Assembly: GCA_963920525.1 (NCBI GenBank)
Contig: OY986440.1
Span: 17,718,191-17,782,190 of the forward strand
Direction of reading: 5' to 3'
From: Dichetophora obliterata
Taxonomy: Eukaryota > Arthropoda > Insecta > Diptera > Sciomyzidae
DNA length: 64,000 nt
Positions 35,331 to 45,598 of the stretch are shown one piece after another; the first letter of the stretch is position 1, and every line of letters begins with the position of its first letter. The translations under genes and the position numbers were made by a program. The notes below the pieces were generated by a model. The model saw nothing but the letters and a program-made list of their open reading frames with translations. It was not told the origin of the DNA and did not search any database.

Positions 35331-36432
35331 ACACAGAGCCAAAAACCACCACATAAAATCAATAAAATCACCTAATTGAGCTATTTTATTAGGTTTTCTT
35401 ATTGATACTACCAAAAAATAAGAATTTTTCATAAAGAAATCTTTTTAATTCAATAGAGAAAATCTTATTAAAAATTTACAAATACTATCAAACATTTTTT
35501 AATAAGATTTCATATTAAATGAACGAATGAATGTGGTAATCTTATTAATACTTCTTTTTAATAAGAACATCTTTTTTTCACTCTCCAAAGTTTAAGAAGA
35601 GACCACCTTAAATTAATAAGAAAAACCTTTTGATCTGCTTTTATAAGATTACGGTGAAAATGCTACTTTTTCTTTGCTTTAGCTTTCAGTCGTAATTGTG
35701 AAGTGAATTAACGAAGTTAAAGTGCATTTTATGGATTTAATTTATTTAAATTAAAATAAAAATATGTGATAATGGATAATGGTACTTATGTTCCCGAACT
35801 TGTTTTCGACGAAATACTGGAAACTTAAGCCATATTTCAGTCGTGGAGATTGAGTGACTCAATTTCGACTTTACTAAAAATTTATGGAGTAAACTCGAAG
35901 GAGGTTCTTCAAAAAATGGAGATTGAGGATGTCGCCACTTTCTTTGAAGGCCTCGACAGCGCCGGGTATTTTGGTGACAAAGTCAAATTTTATTTCGTAA
36001 TAAATTGTAATAAAAAATCAAAATGTCTTTTTATTTAATATTACAGGCAAATAAAAGTACATTTCCAGGTAAAAGGTTAAGAAGATTCAGTTTTGATTTG
36101 AAAATATTTCCTTATAAAAATTTAAAAAGAAATCCTATTAAATCAATATGATGTCCATATAAAATTTCAAAAATAAATCTTATTAAATCTATAAGATTTC
36201 TTCTTAAAAACCAAAAAGTTTTTATAAGACTTTCTTATTGTTTTTAAAAGTGTTGTTATAAAAAACAATAAGATTCTTCTTAAAATTATGTGGTTTGCCT
36301 AATAAAAAAAGCTCATAGTTTTAATATTTAAGATTTTATCTATGGTTTTGATAAGACAATCTTCATATATGAAAACCATTGAAAAATCTTATTGATTTTC
36401 TTCGGTTTTATTAGGTTGTTTTGGCTCTGTGT
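35331..36432. mobile_element. Element with ACACAGAGCCAAAA ends carrying a SAM-like exon
   Basis: Inverted ends ACACAGAGCCAAAA (35331) and TTTTGGCTCTGTGT (ending 36432). Both sub-ends are filled with many short, partly palindromic words of the type AATAAGATTTTCTTATT. The middle holds a coding relic (35772-35999). A second, partial copy of the right half is at 36707-37284. No transposase is present. The layout resembles the element at 49412-50433, which also ends in ACACAGA and carries an exon. Superfamily not recognised. Confidence 0.6.
35772..35999 (+). pseudogene. Captured coding exon, SAM-like domain
   Basis: An ATG at 35772 opens MDNGTYVPELVFDEILET, then one in-frame TAA (35826), then FQSWRLSDSISTLLKIYGVN, EVLQKMEIEDVATFF and YFGDKVKF. 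The pattern (W.L...I..LL...GV....L..MEIEDV...F....G...K) looks like a SAM domain or the SAM-like N-terminal domain common in unnamed insect proteins. A possible donor (GTAATAAA) follows the KVKFYF codons. One stop codon makes the exon non-functional as read. Identity as SAM is a pattern judgement, not a confirmed match. Confidence 0.4.
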
Positions 36433-36889
36433 AATTGCCAACTGTTGTCTAAGCCCAATGTGTCCAAAATTCGTTTACATACTCATGGTGTAATTATCCA
36501 GGTGGAAGCGGTTTTTCACCAGTCCATAAATTTTGCTATAGTTGCCAAAAAATTGTCTCAAAAAGAGCGAGGTTGCTTATAAGTGTCAAGTGATTAGTTA
36601 TAAACTGAAACGCACTTTCAATATACCAATAGTATTTTTAATGTCAACTTTAAAGCTCACACTAAATTTTAAGTAGGCATTAAATGGACTATTGGTAAGG
36701 CCCAGTAAAAAATCACTTATTTCTAATAAGACTTTCTTATAGCTTAAAAAGATTTTCTTATAAAAACGAGATTCTTTTTAAAACTATGTGATTTTACTAA
36801 TAAAAAATGACAGGGTTTTAAGAAGATTTTCTTTATGGTTTTAAAATTATCATCTTTTTTGGATGAACTCGTAGAGATATATTATTAGT

Positions 36890-37236
36890 GGTATTAACGA
36901 TTTAGTGCACTTGCCTGTGCAGTTGAGGACATGTGCACTTAACAAAAACAGGTCCAAATTACAGCATCCGTGATCGAGAAAAATTACGAAGAGCGCGACG
37001 AGACAAGTGCCTATCAATCTTATACAATTTTGCTCGATCACGGGTGCTGTAATTTTGCCCCAGAATACACGTAAGTCAAAAATCTGCACAAGTGCTTTTC
37101 TACTACAGAATCCAACTTGATGACTTGAGCAGTTGACATTTTAACAGCTTTGAGAAAAGTGATAATGGTGTGTTCACGAAAACTTAACTGCACAAGACCT
37201 CAACTGCACTGTCAAGTGCACTGAATCGTGAATACC
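36890..37236. mobile_element. Foldback element nested in the second ACACAGAGCC copy
   Basis: The left arm GGTATTAACGATTTAGTGCA...GTGCAGTTGAGGAC is mirrored at 37195-37236 (CCTCAACTGCAC...AATACC), about 40 bp with few mismatches. Inside sits a Harbinger MITE (36951-37061). Confidence 0.7.
36951..37061. mobile_element. Harbinger-family MITE
   Basis: Ends GGTCCAAATTACAGCATCCG and the inverse CGGGTGCTGTAATTTTGCCC are diverged copies of the ends at 12081 and 15950. The interior shows AAGTGCCTATCAATCTTATA, shared in inverse with the copy at 41813. Confidence 0.75.
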
Positions 37237-37297
37237 CCTATTGATTTTGTTCTATTTTATTATAACTTTTTGGCTCTGTGTATTATGCTGCATTACT

Positions 37298-37398
37298 TTT
37301 GAAGATATAACATTTTACGTATTATGCACACTTGATGGTTTACCTTTTAACGAAATTACAAGTTTCCATAATGCGTAAAATGTTATATCTTCGAAATC
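37298..37398. repeat. Short inverted repeat, 27-bp arms
   Basis: GAAGATATAACATTTTACGT (continuing ATTATG) at 37298 is mirrored by CATAATGCGTAAAATGTTAT (continuing ATCTTC) ending near 37398. The spacer is about 47 bp. No coding. Confidence 0.7.
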
Positions 37399-37703
37399 TG
37401 GATTTTTAAGATTGATGGCTCGTTGAATAGGTAACAGCATCACCTTTCTTTTGATACCCATAATTATTAGTTTTGTAGGAAAAAAACACGGGTTTTTCAG
37501 AACAATTTTTACAAGTTTGGACCCCTATAACTTCTAAACGACTTGAGAGTGACCTGCAATTTTTCAGATTTAGACTTAGAAGGTGTTATTACATATGATT
37601 TAAAAAATTTTAAATTTTAGTTTTCACTATTCTTCAATTGTTTCCTTAACAATTCTGTCGCGGTAACGTTAATCTTATTACCGAAGAAATTCAGGAGTAG
37701 CAG

Positions 37704-39399
37704 CAGGCCCGTAGCCAGAAAATAAGAGCCGAGCAGGCTGAGCCTCCAGTAAAAAAATACTAACATATAAAATATACTAGCATATTAACATATTTTCAAA
37801 TGAATTTTTTATATATTTACATGTTATTTAATGAGTTTATTGTTCAAATGTATATTTTAGTAAAAAAAAAGTTAAGTATATTAACATATAAAGCCTCTGT
37901 TCGCTTGCGTGAATTCGCTTGCGTACTCTGTTCGCTTGCGTGAAACTTCGCTGGCAACATCTATTTCTTTGTTGCGTGACATTTCTGACTTAAAGTTTGT
38001 TGCGAGGAATTTCTATGGCAACGTTTCTCAGAGAGACTCAGAAAATAAGTTGGAAGATTTCATAAGATATCTCTCTTTTCACTTCAAAATAAATAGGCAG
38101 TACAATTAAATTGTCGTGAAAAAATGTTGCTCAGAAACATGTTGCGATAATTTCACGCAGCGGAACAGACTACTGCTCTAACGAACATTCTGTGAAAATG
38201 TCCACACTTGTTTCGCAGCTGTCACTTTTTGTATGGAGATTTGAGTAGAATTTCATATGAAACTGAACAGACTACTATGCTTTTAATATAACATAAATGA
38301 GTTCAATGTTTGAAAGCGAATTTCTAATGTATTATATTGATTTCCACTACAGTCACAGCTCTGCTGTTTAATACAAAGGCAATCGTTTTAGTTTCTCATT
38401 AAATTTGCGAAGATAATCTTTGAACTCTGTTGATTTGGTTTACTTGGGAAAATGATGCTTCCGCCGTACCGAATGTTTCGATTGCACAAAACAAATTATA
38501 AGCATCATAATATTTTTTAAGCCTACAAATCATAATATTTTCAAACTAGCCGGCTTCATTTCGTAAGCTTATGACAATGCCAACAATATACGATCATTTT
38601 TGGTGAAACGCTTATTTAATTTGAGTATAATATTATCAACGATATCAAAGTAAGCCGGCTTAATTTCAATAGAATATTCACTTCTCTCACCAAGTGATTG
38701 TTCTACTACTGAGTTTCGCGTGATATAAAACCTTGTTATTTTAATTGTTTTTGAGCAAAAGTACCTCATTCGATCGCAAGCTATGTCTGCAACATCCATT
38801 ATTTTCCTTTCAGCCTTTCCAATTTTTTATGCTCCCAATTAGTAGTTTTAGTTAGACTAATTAGACTAATTATTATTAGAAGATTGGTAAAAGTATGTAT
38901 AACTATTTGAGAATGAATGCAAAACATTTAGATTACAGGAATAAGGAAGACTGCTGACCTGGTACAGCCGCTTAAAGTTGAAAAATCCGAAATGCAGTCA
39001 GCTGGCGCTTGAATCATGATATAATTTCGAAATCCTCCCCATTCATCCTCAAGTAGTTGCAAGTGTTTTTCCTAATCAGAAAAGCAAACTGGGAGACACA
39101 AAAGCTGGAAAAACGACTGCACCAATTGCAATTTTTTTTGGTGTATATTTAGTTTAAAACACTTAAAATAATAAATTATCTAAAAAACTTGCTCAAAAAA
39201 TCTTGAAAACAATTAAAATAACAACATTCTTAAATTTTCACCAAAAAATAACTTTCTTTACAAATTTTTGACAGCTGTTATTGGCAATGACTGACAAAAG
39301 AGAACAGTTGTAAAAGCATACGGAAATTTTGCTAGGGCAGGCTCGACGGATTCTAGGGCAGGCTTAGCCTGCCCTAGCACCATACTAGCTACGGGCCTG
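37704..39399 (-). mobile_element. hAT element with 8-bp target duplication
   Basis: Ends CAGGCCCGTAGC and GCTACGGGCCTG are flanked by a perfect 8-bp duplication AGTAGCAG (37696-37703 and 39400-39407). CAGG ends plus an 8-bp duplication define hAT. The minus strand keeps a transposase remnant (38330-38799). Near 37905-37950 the word TTCGCTTGCGT is repeated three times. The element is 1.7 kb, about half of a typical autonomous hAT, and is broken. Confidence 0.85.
38330..38799 (-). pseudogene. hAT transposase C-terminal remnant
   Basis: Minus strand 38799-38569 reads ...SEYSIEIKPAYFDIVDNIIL then KLNKRF, which matches the region before the dimerisation domain in TTF/ZBED-type hAT proteins. After frame breaks, about 38500-38420 reads IETFGTAEASFSQVNQI, which matches the hAT C-terminal dimerisation block. 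The catalytic RNase H-like core is largely gone. Confidence 0.55.
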
Positions 39400-39644
39400 A
39401 GTAGCAGGGACAAGTTCCCTTTTAAACTTGCCGAAAGCTTCTACACTTGGAAATAGTTGAATTCAAATTCATCTCTTATTTGGTTATTTTCTTAAAAACA
39501 AGACCATCAAAATAACTCATACACAAATTGCAGTACAACCGAATATAACAAACTCGCCTTCATATGCGAAAAATAAAATGAAGCGCAACGCCAAAATTGC
39601 GAAAATAGCAAAAGGAACACAAAAAAATTGCCAGTACAGAGCAA

Positions 39645-39817
39645 GGCTCATTTAAAAAGTTGTGGCACTTGAGAGCGAGCTCGGTCGAACTGTCAGAACG
39701 GATGAAAAGGAATGAAGAAAATTAATGTTTTGACCAAAGAAAAGCACAGTGACAGTTCAAGCAAAGGCGGGAAAAAGAGTGCATTTCTCTCAAGTGCCAC
39801 AACCTTATAAATGAACC
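39645..39817. mobile_element. 173-bp MITE
   Basis: Inverted ends of about 30 bp: GGCTCATTTAAAAAGTTGTG...CTTGAGAG and the inverse CTCTCAAGTGCCACAACC...ATGAACC. Both sides carry the word GTACAGAGCA. Confidence 0.75.
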
Positions 39818-39842
39818 TTGGTACAGAGCATGGCACAATTAC

Positions 39843-40138
39843 TGACAAGGTAGTAGCGTAGACTGGCTTTTTTCTCACGAGCGGCGATGGGTAGTTGTCA
39901 AAATTAGCTGTTCATGCAATTTATCAAAGAAATGTGAAAAAATAAGCAACGACTTAAACATAGCTAATCAATCGCAGCAAACTTAAAACATTCCAATAAA
40001 CTTCGCGAACAAATTTAATGAATCAAAGAAAAGTTAAAAATAAGCATAAGGCTAGTCAACAGCAGCAAACTACAACTTCTTTAGCTGTTTTTCACAACTA
40101 CCAATCGCCAAAAAAATGTCACGGCTACCTTGTCAAAT
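39843..40138. mobile_element. MITE-like inverted repeat
   Basis: ACTGACAAGGTAG near 39843 is mirrored by CTACCTTGTCAAATA near 40128. Inner words CGATGGGTAGTTGTCAAAA and the inverse TTTTCACAACTACCAATCG also pair. The interior is non-coding. Confidence 0.55.
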
Positions 40139-40147
40139 AAATTTACC

Positions 40148-40264
40148 ATGGTGCAGAGCAAGTTTTATCTTTCCCCATCGTCACCGAAAATTCACGTAAA
40201 CTCACCACGATTTGCCTACAAACTCAAATTCTTGCTTTCAAGTCTTGCCCAATGTATAAGGGGT
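40148..40264. mobile_element. Partial copy of the 34-kb foldback family
   Basis: TGCAGAGCAAGTTTTATCTT, then AAATTCACGTAAACTCACCA and AACTCAAATTCTTGCTTTCA, follow the right arm of the foldback at 34398-34513. The end is a variant form (CTTGCCCAATGTATAAGGGG). The left arm is missing or replaced by nested MITEs. Confidence 0.65.
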
Positions 40265-41727
40265 CTATGTATTATGTTTGAACCACCCTGTTGAATCGAT
40301 AACCAAACATCCAAGTACCGTTACTTGCTTTCGTTGCTATCTTTATTGATGTGTTGGTATTCGCGTGCAAATTACATTTTTACAGTATCTTTTAAAGTGC
40401 CAACTGTTTTTAATATATCAATTCAAGGATTTTCATTTAATCACTTGTTTTTCTCCCATAAAACAGAGAAGTTTCGAAGCTCAAAATTAAAAAAGATGTG
40501 CGTAATTATATAAAAAAATTTATGTCCAAACAAAGAACGAACTGCGGGAAGAATTGAATAAAACCAATCAATAGTGCAAAAAAAATTTACTCTTTCCTGT
40601 GTTAAAATGAAAGCATATGCAGCTTGTAGAGCACGTGTGTGTATGTGTGTGTGATTATAAAATTTTGTTTTTTAACAATTTCATTAAATGAATCAAGGAA
40701 AAAAGCATTAATGAATCTGCAATGTCATTGTTTTCAAGCTGGTGTTGGTATATATTGCAATAAATAGATGAATGTAACACATAACATATGTGTGGTTGTA
40801 TGTATATAAGATGTACATATGATGACTCTGTGCATTAGAGAGGTATCCTTATTTTCAAAACAAAAACTTTTTTTAAAACCATAATCAAAATGCCTTTAGC
40901 TTAATGTTTAAAGTAAATGCGGAGAAATTACAATTGCAAAGTTATGACCCATATTTCTTGACAAAGTCCCATAATGCGCACCAAACGGTGACTTTTTTCG
41001 TTATTAACACCACAAAAAGCACCATTTTGCAATACCAATGTATTTCTGGAATTGAACCGCGTTTTCCAAAATCAATTTGAACAGTTTTCAAACGTAAATG
41101 AGAATTTGGAGCCGATTGAATTGATACACCCTTTTGACTCCTAACTAAAAATATGATTACAGTGCACTTGCGATAACGTGAACTCTGCATTGCGCTAACA
41201 CCGCTTAACGTCAACTCTTTTCCATTGAGTTTTTATTTTTTTTATATTTGAATGGCATTTTTTAAATTAGTAAATTCTTCTTTGGTTTCTTCAGAAAAGT
41301 AAGTTTTAATCTAGACATATTGCATAAATAGGCCGAGATGATGATAGGCGAGCGCACGGTACATGGAAAAAAGTGATTTAAAAAAAACGCAATAACTTCT
41401 TGTAAGGCGCCAGTTTTCAAAAATTGTATGCACTTTGTACCATTGAATTTTTCTTTAAAATGACCTAATAAACATGAACATTATTGATTGCAGAAAATTT
41501 TTTAAATATTTAAAAAAAAATAAAATAGATTCTTAAACTAAAGCTGAAAGAGACACAAAACTTATGCGTCTTTCCATTGTTTTCGAAAGTGTATCTCCTT
41601 CACTGTTATAAGTTATTCGTAAGAAATAACCACATAACTGAAAATTGTATTTGAAAAAAATAACGGCACGACTACGATTTCCGGGGCTCTGCGGTTTGGA
41701 AGTGTTTTTTGCTAGAGAACAACAATT
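40265..41727. other. No gene confidently seen
   Basis: Non-coding DNA. A weak resemblance to a Tc1/mariner fragment (KKVTVWCALW at about 40990 on the minus strand) is discussed under rejected items. Confidence 0.4.
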
Positions 41728-41728
41728 A

Positions 41729-42013
41729 AAATGTTTAGCCGAACAAAAATCGATTACTCAACTAGTTATCGAGTTATCGATTTTCTATTTTTTTTCTCTT
41801 GCGAAAAGATCTGGGGCCGAATTACAGCATCCGTGATCGAGCAAAATTGTACAAGATTGATAGGCACTTGCCTCGTCGTGCCCATCGTAATTTTGCTCGA
41901 TCACGGATGCTGTAATTCGGCCTCTGTTCAAACAAACAATGTTTAGCCGGACAAAAATCGATTACTCAACTAGTTATCGAGTTATACATTTTTTTTTCTT
42001 TATGCTAAAAGAT
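41729..42013. repeat. Direct repeats flanking a Harbinger MITE
   Basis: About 75-83 bp (ATGTTTAGCCGAACAAAAAT, ACTCAACTAGTTATCGAGTT, ending AAAAGATC) occurs at 41731-41811 and again at 41939-42013. The 111-bp MITE at 41813-41923 lies between them. Confidence 0.8.
41813..41923. mobile_element. Harbinger-family MITE
   Basis: Ends GGGGCCGAATTACAGCATCC and the near-perfect inverse, followed inward by GTGATCGAGCAAAATTGTAC on one side and the mirror on the other. It is the best preserved short copy of the family in the window. Confidence 0.85.
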
Positions 42014-42960
42014 CTTTTCAAAAAAACTTCTATATCTTTGACATTATCAAATGGATCTTAAAAATTTACAAGTCATTTGAAAGCTAATTAAATGACCCTT
42101 TTTAATGAAATTCAATACAAATATCATTGCAAGAATATTTTAAATTTTATATGCAAATTTACATTTTATTTGAATTTTTAATTAAAAGAACCGTTTTTTT
42201 CCACAAAATTTTCGTTATTAAGGTATTAAAAATATGTTTTTTTCTTAAAGCTTAAACATTAACCTTTCGTTTGATATATTAAAATATGCATATTTTATGC
42301 AGAATAATAAAATTCTTTATAAGAAAAACAAAACAACTACGATAAATATGCTTGAAAAAACAACTTTTCGTACAAGGGCAAATCATTTCATCCCAAAAAA
42401 CCCCATGACGCAAAAATATATACACTCGCGCTCAAAAAGAAAGCTTAACTCGGTTTTTGATTTTGAATTTGATAACTGTACTATTTTTCTTGAATTATAA
42501 CACAGTGTGCCAAAACCATAAAAAACAAGAACATCCAAACTTTATAGAAATTCTTAAATAAGGACATGTTGAGAGTCCATTGCACTTGATTTGACCTCTA
42601 AAGGTCATCACAATTTTTTCAACTTATTTTTAAAGTTGAAGTGATCGAATTTTGTTGTTCCGAGATTAATTGCATTTTTACAGCCATTTGACCTATTGCA
42701 AATGAAAAATAAAATTAATTTTTTTCAATAGAATTTAATGTAAAATAAGGCTATGTAAAAAGATTTGATGAAATAGAAGCGTTTGTAAGGTAGCAAACAT
42801 TAACTGCATAGAAATCAGTTTTTGACAAAAAAAAAAAACGTTAAAATTGCCGCCATTTAGCAAATTCTTAACCGATTTCGATGTTCTTCATTTAAATATA
42901 AAGACATTTTTACGTGCAAATATTTTTTGTGAAAATGCAAATGGCACTAACGGAATATTT

Positions 42961-44382
42961 GGGCCTATTCTGCGGAATATTTTATGAAAAAAATTCTGTT
43001 ATTCTGTTATGATTTCCCATACAAATTTTTGAGCTGTCAAAAAATCTGTTACGAAACCAGAAATGGTATTCTGCACGACAATCTTTTATGAAATCTGTTA
43101 TCTGTTAAATCATAGCAGATTTTTTTTGGTATTCTTTAAAATCTTTTATTTGGTATTCTGCATGACAAAATCTGCTATGAAATCTGTTATGAAACACAAC
43201 AGAATAACAGATAAATTTTTCTGCCTTTTATCATAACGAATTTCAATAAATTTAATAAGTCAAGCTAAATCAGATTGTTTTGTGTTTCTTTATGTTTAAT
43301 TTATGAAACAAAGACTTGGAAGACTAAAAAAATAACTTTAATCCGTGTAGTTTTTTTTTAAATTGCATATAAAATGTGTTTTCTATTTTTGTACAATCAT
43401 TTATAATTTTTATAATAGGTCTTTATAAATAAAAATTATTAATGTATGTGTTAAAAATGCAGCATAAAAAATTATATAAATGTCAACCTGACTTATATCT
43501 AGAAAGGAATTTATTCTACTTTCTGGAATTCTAGATTTTGCTGCAGCTTTGGTTTTTAATAACGATCTCGGCGTCCACCGCACCCACTGCGAAAGGTCTC
43601 TTTGGATGTATTCTACTGTGCTATTGTAGAAGCCGTTTGGTAGGACGAGGTACTTTTATCGCCACCGTGCAGCATCTTTGATGTTTCCTTTGGAATTTCC
43701 AGATATGGTTACCAACTTTGTACCCTTATCTAAATCAACGCTTACATTATAATCAGATTATATTGTCTGAATATTAAATGCTGCTCATCCAATAATTATA
43801 CATACACAATCAGAACGCACATAATTACATAATATAATAATCGGTAGTCATAATTGCGTCCACCACCACCATTCCTTTGACCACGGCGATCGCGATCATC
43901 ATGCTCGTCTCCCCGTTGTTCCTTACGTTTGAAACTTGCACGGGCTCCTCTGTACCTTTCGCTACCACCTTCACGACTTTTATCTTAAACTTGAGCTTCT
44001 GCTATCACTGTAAACGGGCTCTGGGTCGCCCTCTTAGTATTGTTTTAAAATAAGCAATTTAATTAAAACGGACATGCTAGTTTGTAATGCTAATGCACGA
44101 CACTTCTTTAATGCTAATTTTGCAAAAATATTTGCAATTCACACGTTAAAAGCGACAACTTCAACTTGCGTTGTTTTCTCTAATATATTGACAGCAATCA
44201 GCTGTTTCATAACATAAGTTAACGGAATTGTAATAGATTTTTGTTTTCAAAGATTGATAACAGGGTACCATAAAAGATCGAAAGACAGAATACCAATTTT
44301 AACAGATCTTTTATGGTCGGCATCTTTTATGATTCATAACAGAAAATTCATAACAGAATAACAGATCTGGCAGAATAGGCCC
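42961..44382. mobile_element. TIR element (GGGCCTATTCTGC ends) carrying an RG-rich gene fragment
   Basis: Ends GGGCCTATTCTGC and the inverse GCAGAATAGGCCC. Both subterminal zones are rich in words such as TCTGTTATGAAATCTGTTAT. The centre (43500-44040) has minus-strand coding with intron-like separation. It is nested in the loop of the 42421-44802 element. Confidence 0.65.
43560..44030 (-). pseudogene. Captured gene fragment, Arg/Gly-rich protein
   Basis: The minus strand reads SPFTVIAEAQV, stop, DKSREGGSERYRGARASFKR, then QRGDEHDDRDRRGQRNGGGG and NYDYR (about 44015-43840). A separate downstream block near 43650-43560 reads STSSYQTASTIAQ, stop, then ETFRSGCGGRRDRY followed by a stop codon. 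This looks like the RG-rich C-terminal part of an RNA-binding-type host protein in two exons, with in-frame stops. I do not recognise the source gene. Confidence 0.4.
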
Positions 44383-44986
44383 AATTATTTAATAAAAATT
44401 TATAGAAACACCATTTTTTAAGTTAAAAAAGTACAAAACATCGCTTAGCTACACGCCTCATTTTGTATTTTATCGAATTTATTTTTACACAGCCATATTT
44501 TACATCAAATTCTATTGAAAAAATTGGCTATTGAAAAATCAAATGGCTGTAAAAATGTAATTAATGTCGGCACAACAAAATTCGAACACTTCAACTTTAA
44601 AAATAAGTTGAAAAAAAATTGTGATGACCTTGAGAGTTAAAATCAACTGCGATGGACTCTCAACATGTCCTTTTTTAAGAATTTCTATAAAGTTTGGTTG
44701 CGCTTGGTTTTTTATGGTTTTGGCACACTGTGTTATAATTCACAAAAAATAAAATTAGTTATAAAATTATTAATTCGGCTTTTTTTTTTGAGCGCGAGTG
44801 TATTATATACCAAATGAAAGATTAATTTTTAAGCTTCAATAATTTATTTTCCATAATGCATAATAGTAACTGTAGTTCTTGAGGAAATAAGAGTTTTGTG
44901 CAAGCAAATATTTTACTTTTACATACAAATAGCCATAAAATATGAAATACTCAACGGATTTTATTTATTTAAAACATGGGTGAAAG

Positions 44987-45450
44987 CTTTATAGATTACC
45001 TTTTAAAAAATACCATAAATATCAATATCGGTTGTACACTAAGAAAAATATAGCCAGTTTTCTTAAAAGATACTTATTAAAAAATGTTGTTAATAATCGA
45101 TTACTTAAAAACAAATCGATAAATTGATGTTTACTTCGTCCATTCTTCTTTTTATTGAAAGTACTTCACGAATCCATTTTCAAATCACGGTGCCCCGAAA
45201 ATCTGAAATTAAACAATTTATTTAATTAAAGTGGAAGCTTTATATATTACCTTTTAAATAATACCTTGACCATCAATATCGATTATACATTAAGTAAAAT
45301 AAAGCCAGTTTTCTTAAAAGATTTTACAAACAAAATTTTTCTTAAAAACTCGATAACTTGAAAACAACAGTCAATAAATCGATTTTTCCTTCGGCCATTC
45401 TTATTTTTTTAAGTACTTTACGAATCCATTGTCAAATTGGGGCGCCCCGG
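44987..45450. repeat. Two diverged tandem copies of a ~220-bp unit
   Basis: GTGAAAGCTTTATAGATTAC (44987) through ...TTTTCAAATCACGGTGCCCC (about 45200) is repeated from 45231 (GTGGAAGCTTTATATATTAC) to about 45450 (CAAATTGGGGCGCCCCGG), with roughly 75% identity. The right copy overlaps the end of a coding fragment on the minus strand. Confidence 0.75.
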
Positions 45451-45594
45451 AAATCGTAGTCTCCCCAAAATAACAAACATATGGAATTATTTTGTAAACG
45501 CATGCAATCACCACTCTCGGGGTTTTTTTGTCTAACAATTCCATTTCCATACGAATACGAACAAACCTACATTCTGCAGCCCTGAAAATTTCCT
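45404..45594 (-). pseudogene. Coding exon fragment, possibly Harbinger nuclease C-terminus
   Basis: Minus strand, adjacent to the left end of the piggyBac element: AAECRFVRIRMEMELLDKKT then PRVVIACVYK, ending GFVKYLKK and a stop. The 'KTPRVVIAC' block resembles the C-terminal 'ACCILHN' region of HARBI1-type nucleases, but the match is loose. A splice acceptor (AAATTTTCAG) immediately precedes the GCTGCAGAATGT codons. The piggyBac has inserted a few bases upstream of it. Confidence 0.35.
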
Positions 45595-45598
45595 TTAA

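Larger units (their letters stand above)
36707..37284. mobile_element. Second, partial copy of the ACACAGAGCC element, interrupted
   Basis: 36707-36865 matches the right internal part of the 35331-36432 element (TAATAAGACTTTCTTATAG, AAAACTATGTGATTTTACTA). After a 347-bp foldback insertion the terminal TTTTGGCTCTGTGTA appears at 37269-37283. The left half is missing. Confidence 0.55.
42421..44802. mobile_element. Long inverted-repeat element (about 370-bp arms)
   Basis: The ends TACACTCGCGCTCAAAAAG and the inverse begin arms that mirror each other for about 370 bp (left to about 42790, right from about 44430). Shared words include ATAACACAGTGTGCCAAAAC, GACATGTTGAGAGTCCAT and CATTTTTACAGCCATTTGA. 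The loop is occupied by another TIR element (42961-44382). No transposase is seen. TA-rich flanks (ATATA / TTATA) suggest a TA target, but this is not certain. Confidence 0.7.

Noticed and set aside
40942..41214. Possible mariner/Tc1 fragment on the minus strand (KKVTVWCALW)
   Set aside because: Only one ten-residue block resembles a transposase; the catalytic residues and flanking order are missing.
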